DNA of 64,000 bases from Loxodes magnus (GCA_946699065.1 CAMPDV010000010.1:682001-746000); one strand, 5' to 3'. Positions 37,501 through 49,871 are shown, numbered from the stretch's first letter. Numbers and translations are program-made. Notes: generated by a model from the letters alone, not told the origin.

Positions 37501-38002
37501 ATTATTCGCAGTCATTACCTATTTCTTTGTTGATGCTTTGAAAGATATAATTTAACATTTTTCCTATTATTTCAGATTCATCGCCAAGTGATGCTATGCT
37601 ATTGACTTCTGCGATAACATGTATCATTTCTTTGAATTTTTTAAAAGTAAAAGCTTCTGGACATTTTAGCAGTTACATTTACTCTGATATTAGTTCTCAG
37701 ATTTATTTTATTTAATCTACGCTAAAGCCATGCTCAGGAGCTAGAATTTTTAGGAAATAAGAAAAGCAAATACTTAGGTAAAGTCTTAGTTCCTTATCAC
37801 TCTAAAATGCCTCTTGTTTTAACAGTTTTGCACAAGCTTAAGAGCTAGGTAATATCTATTTTCTTTCTTCTTCATCTTAAACTTGCTCAATCTCTTTAAG
37901 ATACAGTGCGAGTTACTTAAGGCGCTTACAAATTTCACTCTTATCCAGACAAATAGCTAAATAGTCCTGTGAAAGTAGTTCTTGATTTAATTTCTCAGTC
38001 AT
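34529..38002 (-). CDS. PDS5-like sister-chromatid cohesion regulator
   Basis: 1157 aa, no intron, ATG 38002, TGA 34529-34531. It is a HEAT-repeat solenoid throughout. The N-terminus carries the PDS5 pattern: EICKRLKQLALYLKEIEQ, then SQACAKLLKQEAFQSDKELR, LYLSICFSYFLKILAPEHGF, with later repeats such as VRLKAVETIGKIAKNK-like and PEKVTQGLLDILRERLRDKK. It ends in a basic, Ser-rich tail (SPSTKRKHQQPNSSNKKRKT) that resembles the disordered C-terminal tail of PDS5 and could be a nuclear signal. Length matches PDS5 (about 1200-1400 aa). PDS5 binds the cohesin kleisin and recruits WAPL, Eco1 and Haspin; here it would act in meiotic or micronuclear chromatid cohesion. I see no zinc finger or AT-hook. 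Confidence 0.82.
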
Positions 38003-38102
38003 AGTGCTTTTATTTATATTCTTCCTAGAATTAAGAAAAACTTAAATTTAAAAATTTGAATTGGAAGATTTGAATTTTATTTGATTTTTGAATAAGAAGA
38101 AA

Positions 38103-39050
38103 ATGGATCCATAAAAATGCTTCTTTAAATACTTATCTAAATTGATATCTTTCATTATATCTACCTAGTTCTACAACCACATCACATATACATATGTCTA
38201 TCGATTCATTTGGCTAATTTATGTATTATATGGTTAGATGATTAAGCACCTGCTCATTACATTATAGTAAGTTTATTCTTAATAGGAGTAATTAAAATAA
38301 GGACAGAGAATTGCATATTTAATGATATCATTTTCGCGCTAAAATTAACTATTTTCATATTTTATCTAAATTAAGCTATTTTAGAACTATGTCTTTAACT
38401 TCTTAGCATCTAGATAAAAATAACTCTAACTACTTTTAATTTTTTTAACTTGGGTTCTTTCTTTTAAAGAAGTGTAATTATTATATGAAAGTAAATACTC
38501 TTAATATACCTTAATATAAAGGGTTTCACTCTATTGAAGTTAAAGGCATGTTTAAGAAAAATTTTATTTCCAATATACTAAGAAAGAGCTCGAAGCTGGT
38601 TTTCTTGTAAACTTAATCTAAAATATTTCAGTTAATACCTTGAATTCTACTATATCAAAGTGCTCAAAACAATAAGTAATTTTACTATAAAAGTAACTTT
38701 TAAGAACCTTTCCAAGAACTTATCTTTAATGCTAGATTGAAGAATAACCGTTTCAAATTTTTAACTAATGAGTCAACGAGAGAAGTTGAAAGTGAAATCC
38801 TGAGCTAATTACGAGATTATTATTTTAGATTGAAAAAGAACTAATAAGGTTTATGTATCTAGGAATGGAATAACTAGTAAGTAATATACTTATTACTATT
38901 TTCAGCTCGCAAGAGAATAATCTGAAAAGAGAAAAGTATGGGATTAATAGTATATAATAGTTAAATAATAAGATACAAATATAGTAATTAATTTGTATGA
39001 TAGAAGTTAAAAAGTTAAGAATGTTAGCTTTTTTCAATCCCTAAAGGTGA
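38103..39050 (+). CDS. Hypothetical 299-aa protein, two introns
   Basis: Starts MDPQKCFFKYLSKLISFIIS. Introns are 38267-38285 (19 nt) and 38877-38905 (29 nt, also GTAAG...CAG). Removing both gives exactly 300 codons with TGA at 39048-39050. The N-terminal third is aromatic and partly hydrophobic (YVYRFIWLIYVLYG). The C-terminal half is clearly coding-like (FQEPFQELIFNARLKNNRF, then STREVESEILSQLRDYYFR). No domain recognised. It diverges from PDS5 with 100 nt between the start codons. A stable hairpin follows the stop by 18 nt. Confidence 0.5.
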
Positions 39051-39896
39051 AATCAAGCTATTATTTTTGCACATAGACGATGAGTGCACCATTGCACTAC
39101 GGAGATATGTGCCATTTGTATATTATTATAAAAAAATTAGAACTAAGGCCTTTTAAACCAGCTGAAAAAACGGCTACCTAAATTAAACTTGTTCAAAACT
39201 CAAAACATAAATTAAACTCAATTTCAACGTAGTTTAATAACTTAAATAAGAAATAAATCTCTTCTTTTATCATAATTAATTAGAAGATGCTAAAATATAA
39301 ATATTTAGTTAATATTATATTAACCAGCAGCTTAAGAAATATAATATAAAAAAGAAATTTAATACGTAAATGCTTGATCTATTTTTAAGGCGAACTGTGA
39401 AACTTTATTTCCTATATTATATAAAAAAGGAAACAAATACGACATTAAGCTAGATAATAGAAGCTATCATTATTTTTATTTCACTCTTGCCTTGCTTTAG
39501 TGATTTATATTTAGATTGATTACATTCTTGATGATAGATTACTATACTCATTATTATATTATCCTTTAATTTAAATATTGTGGTATGAAATTAGAAGTTT
39601 AAAATGAAAAGGATAAAACCAAAAATTTGCTAATTAAAGAAGCACAAATAGAGAGACTTGCTTTATCTATATTTTTATGATAAAAATCTATGTTTTACTA
39701 GCTTTAATTGATTTATATAATTTTAAAGAGATATTCTATGAATAGCAAGTAGAATATACCTTTGCTTCATTCTTTATGAGCAGAGACAGAAGAAATAAGA
39801 GGAATCTTTTTCGATTGTTTCTGTTTTCAGATCAGGTTAATAGTTTAATTTAAGACCTGTGAATAATTTTTGATTAAGCAGGTTATTAAAATGTTT
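39051..39896. other. Intergenic with one structured hairpin
   Basis: Apart from the hairpin at 39069-39112 nothing is recognised. The right part is downstream of the AGC kinase, whose frame stays open here without TGA for at least 220 nt. Confidence 0.4.
39069..39112. other. Candidate structured RNA element (two-stem hairpin)
   Basis: Outer stem GCACATA / TATGTGC (7 bp), internal loop GACGATGA / TACGGAGA, inner stem GTGCA / TGCAC (5 bp), loop CCAT. GC content is locally much higher than the flanks, and it starts 18 nt after the stop codon of the 299-aa gene. It may be a 3'-UTR element or part of a small RNA. The internal loop has opposing UGA and GGA, reminiscent of kink-turn or SECIS cores, but the apical stem is too short for a normal SECIS. 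Confidence 0.4.
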
Positions 39897-41050
39897 TTAA
39901 GGCTTTGGGAGAAATCCCTCTTTGTCACCTTCAAATGTAAAACCTTTGAAATAATCTATGCTAAAAACTTACTTCTTTGATAGCTTTCTAATGTAGTTGA
40001 AGATGGTGTATCCTTTGGAGTCATTTTAGTGAAAGCATCTTCGAAATTACTTGCATCTTCAACACCCTTCACTTCAGGAACGAAAGGTGGAGGGTACTAT
40101 TTTTAATACATTTTTGTTCAATCAATATCAGCAAAGAAAGCGTGATTTTTGACTTCTTCAAAGGTAATTCTTTATTCAGGAAATTTATTTAATATTGATA
40201 AGACTAACGTTTTGAAGTTTTGAGATACATGTGAAGGAAATCTTGGCTATATTGATAAAATCTTCTTGTACATTTCCTATCTATTTGAATGATAAAAAGG
40301 AGGTCGAGCAACAACTATTTCGTATAAAAAATTTCCGAAACTTCATACATCTACTGGTTTTCCATATGCAAGTCCTTGCAAAACTTCTGGAGCTAAATAT
40401 TCAGGAGTTCCACAAAATGTTTTTGTACCATTTGGTAAATCAATGCCCTCTTTTGCAAGTCCAAAATCGGTTAATTTAATATGCCCCTCTTCATCCAACA
40501 AAACATTTTCTGGTTTAAGATCTCTATATATAATATTGAGGCTATGAAGATGTTCAAGAGCAAGTAAGACTTCAGCTGCGTAAAACTTAGCTCTTGCTTC
40601 TTCGAATCCACTATTTTCTTTTAAATGAAAATAGAGTTCTCCTCCATTAAAATAATCGAGAACTAAATAAAGTTTATCTGGAGTCTAAAAAGCAAATCTA
40701 AGTGACACAATGAAAGGATGATCAATCTACTCAAGAATCCTTCTTTCAGCAGCTGTGTGTTCAGCTTAATTTTCCTTAAAAACAGTTTCTTTTTTAATTA
40801 TTTTCATAGCATAGATTTATTAGTTTATTTTATATCTCACCTGACAAACCTTTCCATAAGAACCCTAGCCTACTACCTTCATTAACTCAAAATCATTAGG
40901 GGAAAGCGCAGAGCTTTCCACTGTAGTGTAAAATTTTCCTATTGTAGACTTGGTTCTTTATCTTTTCATCCAATCTTCAAACTTAACTAAATCTTTAGCT
41001 CCATAAGTTTTTTTGCCTTTCTTTTTCTTTTTTCCTTATTCGTTTCCCAT
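39897..41050 (-). CDS. AGC-family Ser/Thr protein kinase (PKA/AKT/S6K-like)
   Basis: 378 aa, ATG 41050, one 17-nt intron at 39956-39972 (GTAAGTTTTTAGCATAG on the minus strand). All kinase motifs are present: Gly loop GQGSYGKV (61-68), Lys83 in YAMKIIKKE, catalytic YRDLKPEN (Asp177), DFG (Asp195), activation segment [13 protein letters not shown] with the PDK1-site Thr211, and DVWSFG with Trp as TGA. After the intron comes the AGC hydrophobic motif FKGFTF (362-367), which proves the splice. The N-terminus [14 protein letters not shown] is Gly-2 plus polybasic, suggesting myristoylation and membrane contact. No TGA follows in frame for over 200 nt; I end the gene at TAA 39897-39899 after LPKP. 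The exact family is unclear as no PH or cyclic-nucleotide domain is attached. Confidence 0.9.
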
Positions 41051-41754
41051 TTTAAAACAGAACTACAAATATAAGAAGTTAAGTCTATTATTAAAACTCT
41101 TTACTGACTCTTTAAACTATTAAATAGTCATATTATTAACCATCACATTAATGCCATTTTATCTCGATTATTTTAAAAAACTAAATGAAATAATCCTACT
41201 TACTTTGGATTTGCTACTTTATGACATATAAGCGTGTACTATTTCCCATAACTAGTTATATTTAAATAATTTGATACTAATTAATATGCTTTCAAAATAT
41301 ATATATAGCTTTATATAGATTAATTATGATTACTATATTAGAACAAAAGTGATAATATCGAGATCTTATCTAAATCAAAACTACTAAATTATGATATGAG
41401 ATAAATGCAGCTCTTTAAATCAATATTGTCTAATTCTTTTTATTTTACTTTAAATCTAAATTAGCATACTTCTACCTTTTTACTTTTAAAGTGGTACTAT
41501 AATCTTCAACATACCTAATAATCTTTACTCTCCTTAAAGTAGTTTCAGGTTCCTCATGTTTATAACCATTTTAATATAAATCCTAAGTCTGAATATATAG
41601 AAGCTTAATTTAATATTAAGGAATTATATAAGCATTTAGGAGTAATATAGTATAAGAAAGCTATTAGAATAGAAAAGACGAGAATATAAATAGAGTAGAG
41701 TATAGAGTAATTAGTAGTTATATAGTATTGATTAGAGCTTAATTTTAAAATTTT
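41051..41754. other. Intergenic, AT-rich
   Basis: Spacer between the kinase start and the end of the SAM-domain gene. It contains runs such as (AT)n and short GAGTA-rich repeats near 41690-41710. No gene recognised. Confidence 0.4.
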
Positions 41755-43887
41755 TCAGCTAAATCTGTACCATTCTTTAGACTCTTGCTTCCAAGAAGCT
41801 TCACTAGATTTAAAATAATCATTGAAGTCCATTTTTTGAATGAAAGAAGGTATATCATCTACTTTGTTTTCAGACTTCAGAAACATATAGAAATCTATGT
41901 AGTTGTATAGCGTTACTAGTCATTAGTCTTCACTGTCGTATTTAAGAAACTCTTTTATCTGAATATAATTTAATTATTGCTTAGAAGGTATCTTTTCTTT
42001 AGGGATGTAGTCTAGAAATAATGTATTCTTGTTGTTGAAATCTGAGTAGTTATTTCATATAAGTTCCAGATTCTTTTATTCTTGTGAAGCATATTTGAAC
42101 AGAACACCTATTTAAGAAATCTTACTTTTCAGAAAGATCACCAAAACACTCTTTTACTAGTTCTGAAGCATTTGGATTTCTCTCAAGTACTCCTATTTTG
42201 TACTTTTATCTTTACTATATTAGCACTTTATCAAGGAATCACTACCAATGTGCTCTAATCTGCATTAAAACTTGCCTTTTGGTTATTCTACTAAGGCTGC
42301 AATTTGTTAGTAATGGTTTGAACTTGTTACTTAGCACTCTTTTAGATTAGAGCTACTCCTTTAAGTTGAAATACTAGAAGAAGTTTATTCATTATAGCAA
42401 AGATTAATTTATTTAAATTTAAATCATAAATGAGAGAAGAGAGTTGAAGCACTGAAGATATCATACTGAGCTTAATTAAATATTTAATCATAGTTTTATT
42501 TCTGCTTTTCCATTATCTTTGTTTCAGGTTCTAATGAAATTTTTTGGTTATCTCCTTGGAAGTCTAATTTCTTGTGAATTTCCTAATTTTAATTATCTAA
42601 CTCTGACAATGGCTCTTCATTTGCTCTTTCCAAATCACTATTGCTTTCATTTATAGTCTTTTTTTATTACTGCTTTTTAGCAGCAGTTTCAAGTTAGATT
42701 TCGAAGGGATACACTTTTAGAGTTTTACGAAATGATTTCTGCTTTACTGAACTGTTACCTGCGTTATCTATTTCTTCCTCTATATCTTCAGACTAAATAC
42801 TCTTATACTGCTATTATGTAAACTTTGTTTCTTAGTTTTGTAAGCACTTATTGCAAAAGTTTTGTCCTTTATTTTTACCTTAAGAAGAATAGAAATTATT
42901 TTTACATTCAGAGCATTCATAAGTATGTGAGCTTACATATTATGAATAACAAGTTGAAGAGCAAAATTGTTTTCCCTCGGCTACACACTAAGAGGCCCGC
43001 TCAACAACTTTAGAACAAAGTCAGCAATTTGTCAATTTCTTTTATACTGCGTCTCTACTAATAGATTCATATATGTTTTCATCATTATCATATGTTTTTC
43101 TCTATGAAGAGTGTGGAATCAACTACTTATAGAAGTCTTAATTAGTTCTCTAATGCTCTATTTTTTATTCATAGTATTATCCTTTTTACTTAAATTCTTT
43201 AAAAGCTGAGATATAAATATCTGGGTTGTACTGATTTAAAGGAGACAATTTCTTTTTCATCAAATCATTTTTCCTACTTTTATAATACTATTCAGCACTC
43301 TTTGACATTTTCTATAGTTCTTTCATATTGTTTAGAGATTTGAAGAAACTTTGGCCTTGAACAGAGTTTAAAATCTTTCATTGATCCAATTTTTTCAATA
43401 GCTTCATTCTATGTCCTAAAGGAATGCAATAAGCTCCGTCCAAATTTTGAAGCAAGATATCATCTACTTCAATAAGTGTGTCCATATCTTCAAATCCATT
43501 TTTAATAAAAAGATCCGTATACTTTTCCATTCCTATGGCTTGGAGGAATTATTCTACTTCATAACGCACTTTTCTTTGAATTTTAGGTTGGTTATTGAGT
43601 TCTTTAATGTTATTCATCTTCTTGATAAGCGAAATTTTAATTTAGCTTTATTCATTATACATTTATCTCGCCCCTTTCATCGTTTTCTTGTTATTAATTA
43701 AGTTACTCTACTTGACTTCCTTTTTTCTCAGTCTTACTTTACGTTCTTGGATTTACTATAAGTTAATTTTCTAAAAATGAATTCTCTTTTCTCGCTCCTT
43801 GCTAATATAATCTTTGAGTTCATGTAGTCTTTGGTTAAGTTTGAAGCTTTCTCTATCGAGACTTTATATTAATCTCGAATTTTTCAT
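41755..43887 (-). CDS. SAM-domain protein with cysteine-cluster zinc-binding region
   Basis: 710 aa, no intron, ATG 43887, TGA 41755-41757. Order: coiled coil (residues about 10-100, basic); SAM domain about 110-168 (EQFLQAIGMEKYTDLFIKNG, then LLQNLDGAYCIPLGHRMKLL); a Cys-rich region about 285-360 with CWLCSK, QFCSSTC, CSECK and FCNKC, which looks like two zinc sites of MYM/TRASH or FYVE-like type; a polar linker; and a C-terminal globular part (LEHIGSDSLIKCQYSKDKST, then IKEFLKYDSEDQWLVTLYNY) that I do not recognise. An internal TGA at 42424-42426 must be Trp, since coding continues strongly on both sides. SAM domains mediate oligomerisation; the protein is likely a scaffold. Confidence 0.75.
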
Positions 43888-45510
43888 TTTAAAATAAAAG
43901 TATTAAACTAGCTATCTACTACACTCTATTTATATCATATATAACTGCTTGCCAAAACTTCTATTTAAGATTATTAAATAGCTTAATCTTATCTCTGCTT
44001 TTACTTAGTGAGAGATTACGTTTAGAAGAAGGAGGGAAGTATGTTTTTATTAGAGCACTCTGAATTGATTAGTTTATATAGAATTCATTGAAGAGAAAAG
44101 TAATGATGCATTAATAGATTTTAGATAGAACTAAAGCAGGTTATCAACTATTAGTTTATTCATTAACTAGACTGTTGAGTATTTCTATTATCAAGTCTAT
44201 AAAAATACAAATGATCCCTTAACTTTAACTATATAGCATTGCTAATGAAGCATTATGTTCTAGTACTTACATAAAGAAACTTCAGATGTTCTTAGAGTGA
44301 AAACGATAAATAAGCGAAAAAGAAAAGATTTATAAAATGGTAAATGATGCTTTGTATCCCTAATGAGTTTTATAACAAAATATTATATTTTAATAATAGG
44401 TAGAAAGTAAAGCATTACCTTCATACTCCATACTTTTATATTTATTATATCTTAGCTTTACCTTCATGCGCATACTCTTTCATTTTTATAATTAGCTTTT
44501 TTATAAATTTAATAAAGATTCACATTAAATTAGCTTCTTCTTTAAGGAAATAACTAATTGAGTAAAAATATTGAAATACTAATGATTAATTTTAGATAAA
44601 CCATTTGAAAAGGTATATGAATTTAAGAAAGTAAGAGATATAAGTCTCTTTATAGATTTGAGTTACTTAAAGAGTATTATAAATAATAGTAATCAGTAAA
44701 TAATTTAATATGATAGTTAAATATGATACCTTATTAAGGACATCCTAATTTAGTAAATACGCATATATATAATGAAAGACTTAGCTATATTCTAAATTTT
44801 GTAAAAGTATGAATACGAAATCTTCTTATATAAAGTAGAAATTAAATGTTCTAAGCTAGTTTTAGTTATCTAATTAATTAAGAAAGTACCTTTACTTTTA
44901 TTTTTTCAAAAACAACTTAATTTTGTCAAATTTAATCCTCGAAGCTAGATAAAAATTTGAAAACTTAATCCTAGTCGCTTTTAGAACTTTTTAATGGAAC
45001 AGCCAAATTAAGTTTAAATAATCTTTTATGCAGGTCTAAATTATAAAAACTTATATAAAGCTTAGTTAACTAGATAGATAGACAGTCTTTTCAGTAATAT
45101 AGTTTACTAAAGGCAGCAATTTTGTATATATGATGGATTATTTTAAATTAAAATTGAGTTTATAGTATATTAGTTAAATTAATAACTTTTAGATGTAATA
45201 TAAAATTATATGAGACTAAAGTAATTAATATTTAAATTACCTTTAGGAGATTAAGAGTAGACACTTTAATTAATTAGTTTCTCCTTAGAGTTTATATTTA
45301 ATATTTTAAACTTAATCTAGAACTCAGAGAAGATTAATATTAAATACGTTCAAGATATACCAAATTATAATAGAAGGAAAAACTGACAAATAATACTTTA
45401 ATGAAGATAATAATATTTCATTTAGTTTAATGAATATAGTAAATAAGAAGAAAAAAGGATTTAAGTAAGAGATTTGCAGGTTAGTTGTAAATCAATTAGT
45501 AGAGTTTATA
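43888..45510. other. Intergenic, AT-rich
   Basis: No gene recognised. An open frame on the plus strand from 44041 to 44775 has an excess of in-frame TGA (six) and few G-starting codons, so I consider it chance. Confidence 0.4.
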
Positions 45511-48033
45511 TCATTGGAACTATATAAGTAGTAAAGCAACTGCTAGTAATAACTAGATTGTTTTAAGTTCAATTCCAGAATCTTCATCAATTTTATCTTT
45601 GTATTCGATATTTTCGCAGTCTCCTTTAATATAGCTTTCGACTTCTCCAGAAATACATGCAATACAATTGTTGCTATAAGTCTATCCATTATCACCACAA
45701 ACTGGATCATATAATTCATAGCATACTCCTTAGCTTTCAAAAGAAGCATCACATTATATTCAGTTTTATTATTTTTAAAAATTAGTTTCTTTCATATTTT
45801 GAAATGCTGAGCATTATCCATAAAAGAAGTAATTGTTATTTTAGCATGCTTCGCACGGATTTTCATATGTTTATCTATCATCACCACAAACAAAATTGAA
45901 TTCATAACTTTAGCATTCAAAACTTTGAAACTTTTCACCACATTCAATTAGATTATCATCAAAGAAAATTTTACCATCAGAAGTGACGCATTTAGCTGGA
46001 TTTTCGTCTACTTAAATATAACCTGCCATTATACAATCTAGGAAACTATTAATATCTTAATCATTTTTAAGATTTTTGCACTCTCCAATAGTATATTATT
46101 AAATTTAACCACTAGAACAAGCAGAACATTTATTTCCATATGTAACTCCATTATCTCCACAAACTGGAATATATTCCATTGTGCAGGCAAAAGTTTCTTT
46201 TTATTCTTGTGTGCAAACATAAACCATTTGATTTATGAAAGTTCGTCCATCATCTGTGACACATTATTCAGGGTTACTTTTTAAAATAGGAAAACCGGCA
46301 GCAACACAGTCTTCGAAGTTGTTAATAGCTTATACATTTGGATATAAATCTTTACATTGTCCATATTTATATGCATTTATTTCTTTACTTGAACAAGCTA
46401 CGCAACTATTTGGATAGTCTATTTGATTGTCTCCACAAACTGGATTGTATTCTCTTGTGCAGAGTTTATTTTCTTTTTATTCTTGAGTGCAAATATAATC
46501 TTTTGAATTTACAAATGTACGATCATCATCTGTTGTGCACTATTCTGGAAAACTCTCTTAGATTGGAAAACCAGCAGTAACACAATCATCGAAATTATTA
46601 ATAGTTTATTCATTAGGATACAGGTCTTTACATTTTCCATATTAATATGAGTCTATTTGATTACTAGAGCATGCTACACAACCATTTGAATAATCAACTT
46701 TGTTGTCTCCACAAACTGGATTGTATTCTTTTGTACAAAAATGATTTTACTTTTGCTCTTATGTGCAAATTTAAACTTTTGAATTTACAAAAGTTCGGCC
46801 GTCATCTGTTGTGCACTATTCTGGAAAACTCTCTTAGATTGGAAAACCAGCAGCAACACAATCATCGAAATTATTAATATTTTAATCATCAGGATACAAG
46901 GTTTTACATTATCCATGTTAATATGAGTCTATTTGATTACTAGAGCATGCTACACAACCATTTGAATAATCAACTTTGTTGTCTCCACAAACTGGGCTAT
47001 ATTATTTTGTGCAGAAATTATTTTATTTTTACTCTTATGTGCAAATATAAACTCTTGAATTTACAAAAGTTCGACCATCATCTGTTGTGCACTATTCTGG
47101 AAAACTCTCTTAGATTGGAAAACCAGCAGCAACACAATCATCGAAATTATTAATATTTTAATCATCAGGATACAAGGTTTTACATTATCCATGTTAATAT
47201 GAGTCTATTTGATTACTAGAGCATGCTACACAACCATTTGAATAATCAACTTTGTTGTCTCCACAAACTGGGCTATATTATTTTGTGCAGAAATTATTTT
47301 ATTTTTACTCTTATGTGCAAATATAAACTCTTGAATTTACAAAAGTTCGACCATCATCTGTTGTGCACTATTCTGGAAAACTATCTTAGATTGGAAAACC
47401 AGCAGCAACACAATCATCGAAATTATTAATAGTTTATTCATTAGGATACAGGTCTTTACATTTTCCAACTTTATATGAGTCTATTTAATTGCTCGCACAT
47501 GCTTCACAGCTATTCAAATATTCTACTTTGTTGTCTCCACAAACTGGAAAATATTCCATCCAATAGCATTTAGCTTTTTTCGACTCAGGAGTACATTAAA
47601 TTTGAATTTCTTCAATGAAAGTTCTTACATTAGGAACAGAACATTACTAAGGGTAGCTTTCTAATATAGGATATCCTAAGTTGACACACTAATCGTAATT
47701 TTGAATTTAATTTGTGATTTAGCAGTCTCCTAATATATAAAAGCTAACTTAGCTATTTTCACAAGCTTTACAATTATTTTTGTAATTCAATCCATTGCTT
47801 CCACATACTGTATTTTAAACCTCCCTGTCACAGTTAGCTAATTTTATATCTTTGCAGCTTTTAGAAACTAATTTAGTGAATATTTTTCCTTCATTTGTTT
47901 AACAAGTAGGAGGAAAGCTATCAGTAGCTGAATATCCTGCTTTAATGCAGTCATCATAGCTTTAGATGTTTTGGGATAAAACTCTTAAAAGAAGATAAGC
48001 TAAAATAAAACCTATTTATAAGCTTCTAGTCAT
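45511..48033 (-). CDS. Secreted or GPI-anchored multi-Kazal protease inhibitor-like protein
   Basis: 840 aa, no intron, ATG 48033, TGA 45511-45513. A signal peptide ([20 protein letters not shown]) is followed by nine Kazal-like units with the core PVCGDNxxxYxNxCxACxS...Y..G.C. Each alternates with a short Cys domain of the type [18 protein letters not shown] followed by TTDDGRTF. The C-terminus is a short hydrophobic stretch ([15 protein letters not shown]) without a basic tail, which suggests a GPI-anchor signal. The Cys pattern is fully preserved, so the frame is certain. Kazal domains inhibit serine proteases; in a free-living ciliate the likely roles are surface protection or food-vacuole and prey interaction. 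Central units are near-identical 92-aa repeats. Confidence 0.88.
46395..47498 (-). repeat. 276-bp tandem repeat array inside the Kazal gene
   Basis: Four consecutive units of 276 bp (92 codons). The 46947 and 47223 units are almost identical at base level, differing by single substitutions, while the outer ones are more diverged. Each unit encodes one Kazal domain plus one [13 protein letters not shown] domain. The gradient of identity points to recent unequal crossing-over or gene conversion. Exact boundaries are arbitrary because the period is circular. Confidence 0.85.
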
Positions 48034-49663
48034 TATTTATAAGCTTTCTATACCTGTCTGGTTAAATAGGGGAATTAAACATTAAACGGTTATTTAAAAT
48101 CAAAAATTATGATAATATACTTGCTATAATCTATTTATCTATATTTAAATACTTTTTAATATACTTGCTTCTGCTATTTATAGCAATCTAAGTTATCTCC
48201 TTAGTTATTAAATTTCATATTTATACAAACTAAGCAAAGTAAAAGAAACTTCATTCTAATCTAAATTGCTACATAGAGATCAGCTATATAATTAAAGGAA
48301 GTTTGATTAGATATTATATGATAAATAGACTAAAACTATGAGGAATATATAAAATGGACTAAATATATTAAACACTTAAATAATATTTACTTTATTACTT
48401 TTCCATCACTTAAAAGATGCTAGAAGCAAATAATCTATATATAACTAATACTTGCTAGTCTACTTATAAAAGAATATTATATAATGCTAGATAGTTTTAG
48501 CTTAATAAGATAGTCTAGTTATCAAATATAGAATAGACTTAATATATATAGACTTTTAATTATATATTATTTAATAGAGCTTATGGTAGATTACATTCAG
48601 CTCATTTTACACTTAAGCTTTATTAGTTTCAAGTAAAAATAAGAATGTGGAAGTTTTAAAATAATGGAAATAATGATACTTTAAATTCTACATAAGCACA
48701 TAACTTAATAGTAAATATTAGACTAATAATTATCAAGAAATTAAGTAACTTAAAATTGAGATCATAGTATAGCTTTTCTTCTTTTCACTTCTTTCATATA
48801 AATAGATATTATCCAAGCTTATGATGCTATTAATAGGATTTATAACTATTTTACTTAAATAAAAAGTCATATTTGCATATTCAAAATTTAAGTAAACGCT
48901 TTAAAATTTTCAACCCTTAATCTATTAAAAATCTACTTATTTTATAAAAGTTTTGGTGTTTAAACTTTAAGTAATTATTTACTAAATAGTGGCTATATTA
49001 ATAGCAGACTGGCTATTATATATTAAGAGATTATTGGCAAATATATAGTAAATAGATTTTGTCTTAGATAAAGGGAAGAAATAATAGAAGAACTACCAAA
49101 ATTTGTAAGCTTAAATATTGTAAATATAAATTAAATATTAACAAGAATAATATCTTGGGCAATATTTCCTTATCAATATCGAGCATTCTAAAATATGTAA
49201 AGAGATAATATAAATGACTGATATCACACATCTTTTGCATTTAACTAAGCTTGATAAAGATAATACTAAACTCCTATATATCCTTATTTTATGCTAGATA
49301 GAAATATTTATATACTCTTTAGTTATTTATCAAGATATATTAAATTTAATCTTAGGAAATTAGAGCAAAAGAATGGGGATAAAATAGTTAAATTAAAAGC
49401 TATTTTAATCTCTTAAGCATAAATAAATAAAACTGATTTATTAAATATAGATACTAGCTTAATATTAAGGGAAGCATTAGAGCTAAAATACTTTAAATAT
49501 TTCTATAAAATATCTATTTAAATGAGAAAACTCACTTTAAAGATAAACCATTAGAAGTATAATGCTTTATTATCAAACTTTAGACTGTTAAGTACTTCTA
49601 TAGAGAGATAAATCTTAATTGGAGAATATAACTTTAATATGAATTTAAATTAGTAAAGGTTAA
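48034..49663. other. Intergenic, AT-rich
   Basis: No recognised gene. One frame from ATG 49214 to TGA 49523-49525 encodes 103 residues (MTDITHLLHLTKLDKDNTKL...) with weak coding character. I do not annotate it as a gene. Confidence 0.4.
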
Positions 49664-49852
49664 ATGATACTAAAATTAAATGTATATGAATATGAGGATT
49701 AAAGTTACACTATTATTAGAAACGAATAAGTTTAGAAAATAAAGAAGGCAATAAAGACAGAAGATGCTGATGCAAGTAGAAATGATAGATTGTTAAAGCA
49801 TGCCATATCAGAATAAGATATTTGGAAGACTTCTTTTAATTTATTTTTCTAA
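49664..49852 (+). CDS. Small 62-aa protein, or 5' exon of the Sec7 gene
   Basis: Starts MILKLNVYEYEDQSYTIIRN and continues EQVQKIKKAIKTEDADASRN and HAISEQDIWKTSFNLFF. Codons are rich in GAT/GAA/GCA, a strong coding signature in this AT-rich DNA. Coding character ends at TAA 49850-49852, just 19 nt before the Sec7-gene ATG. It is in a different frame from that gene and no GTAAG...AG intron joins them well. The beginning (beta-strand, EDxxYxI, then a charged helix) has a ubiquitin-like look, but it is too short to be sure. Confidence 0.45.
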
Positions 49853-49871
49853 ATAATTTAAATTGACTAAA

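Noticed and set aside
39069..39112. Genuine SECIS element for a selenoprotein
   Set aside because: The apical stem is only 5 bp and the loop lacks the conserved AA; no UGA in the upstream gene sits in a selenoprotein-like motif.
44041..44775. 244-codon plus-strand ORF with hydrophobic segments
   Set aside because: Six in-frame TGA and few G-starting codons match random AT-rich DNA better than a gene.
49214..49525. 103-codon ORF MTDITHLLHLTKLDKDNTKL
   Set aside because: Weak codon signature, no domain, and no context. Left as part of the intergenic region.
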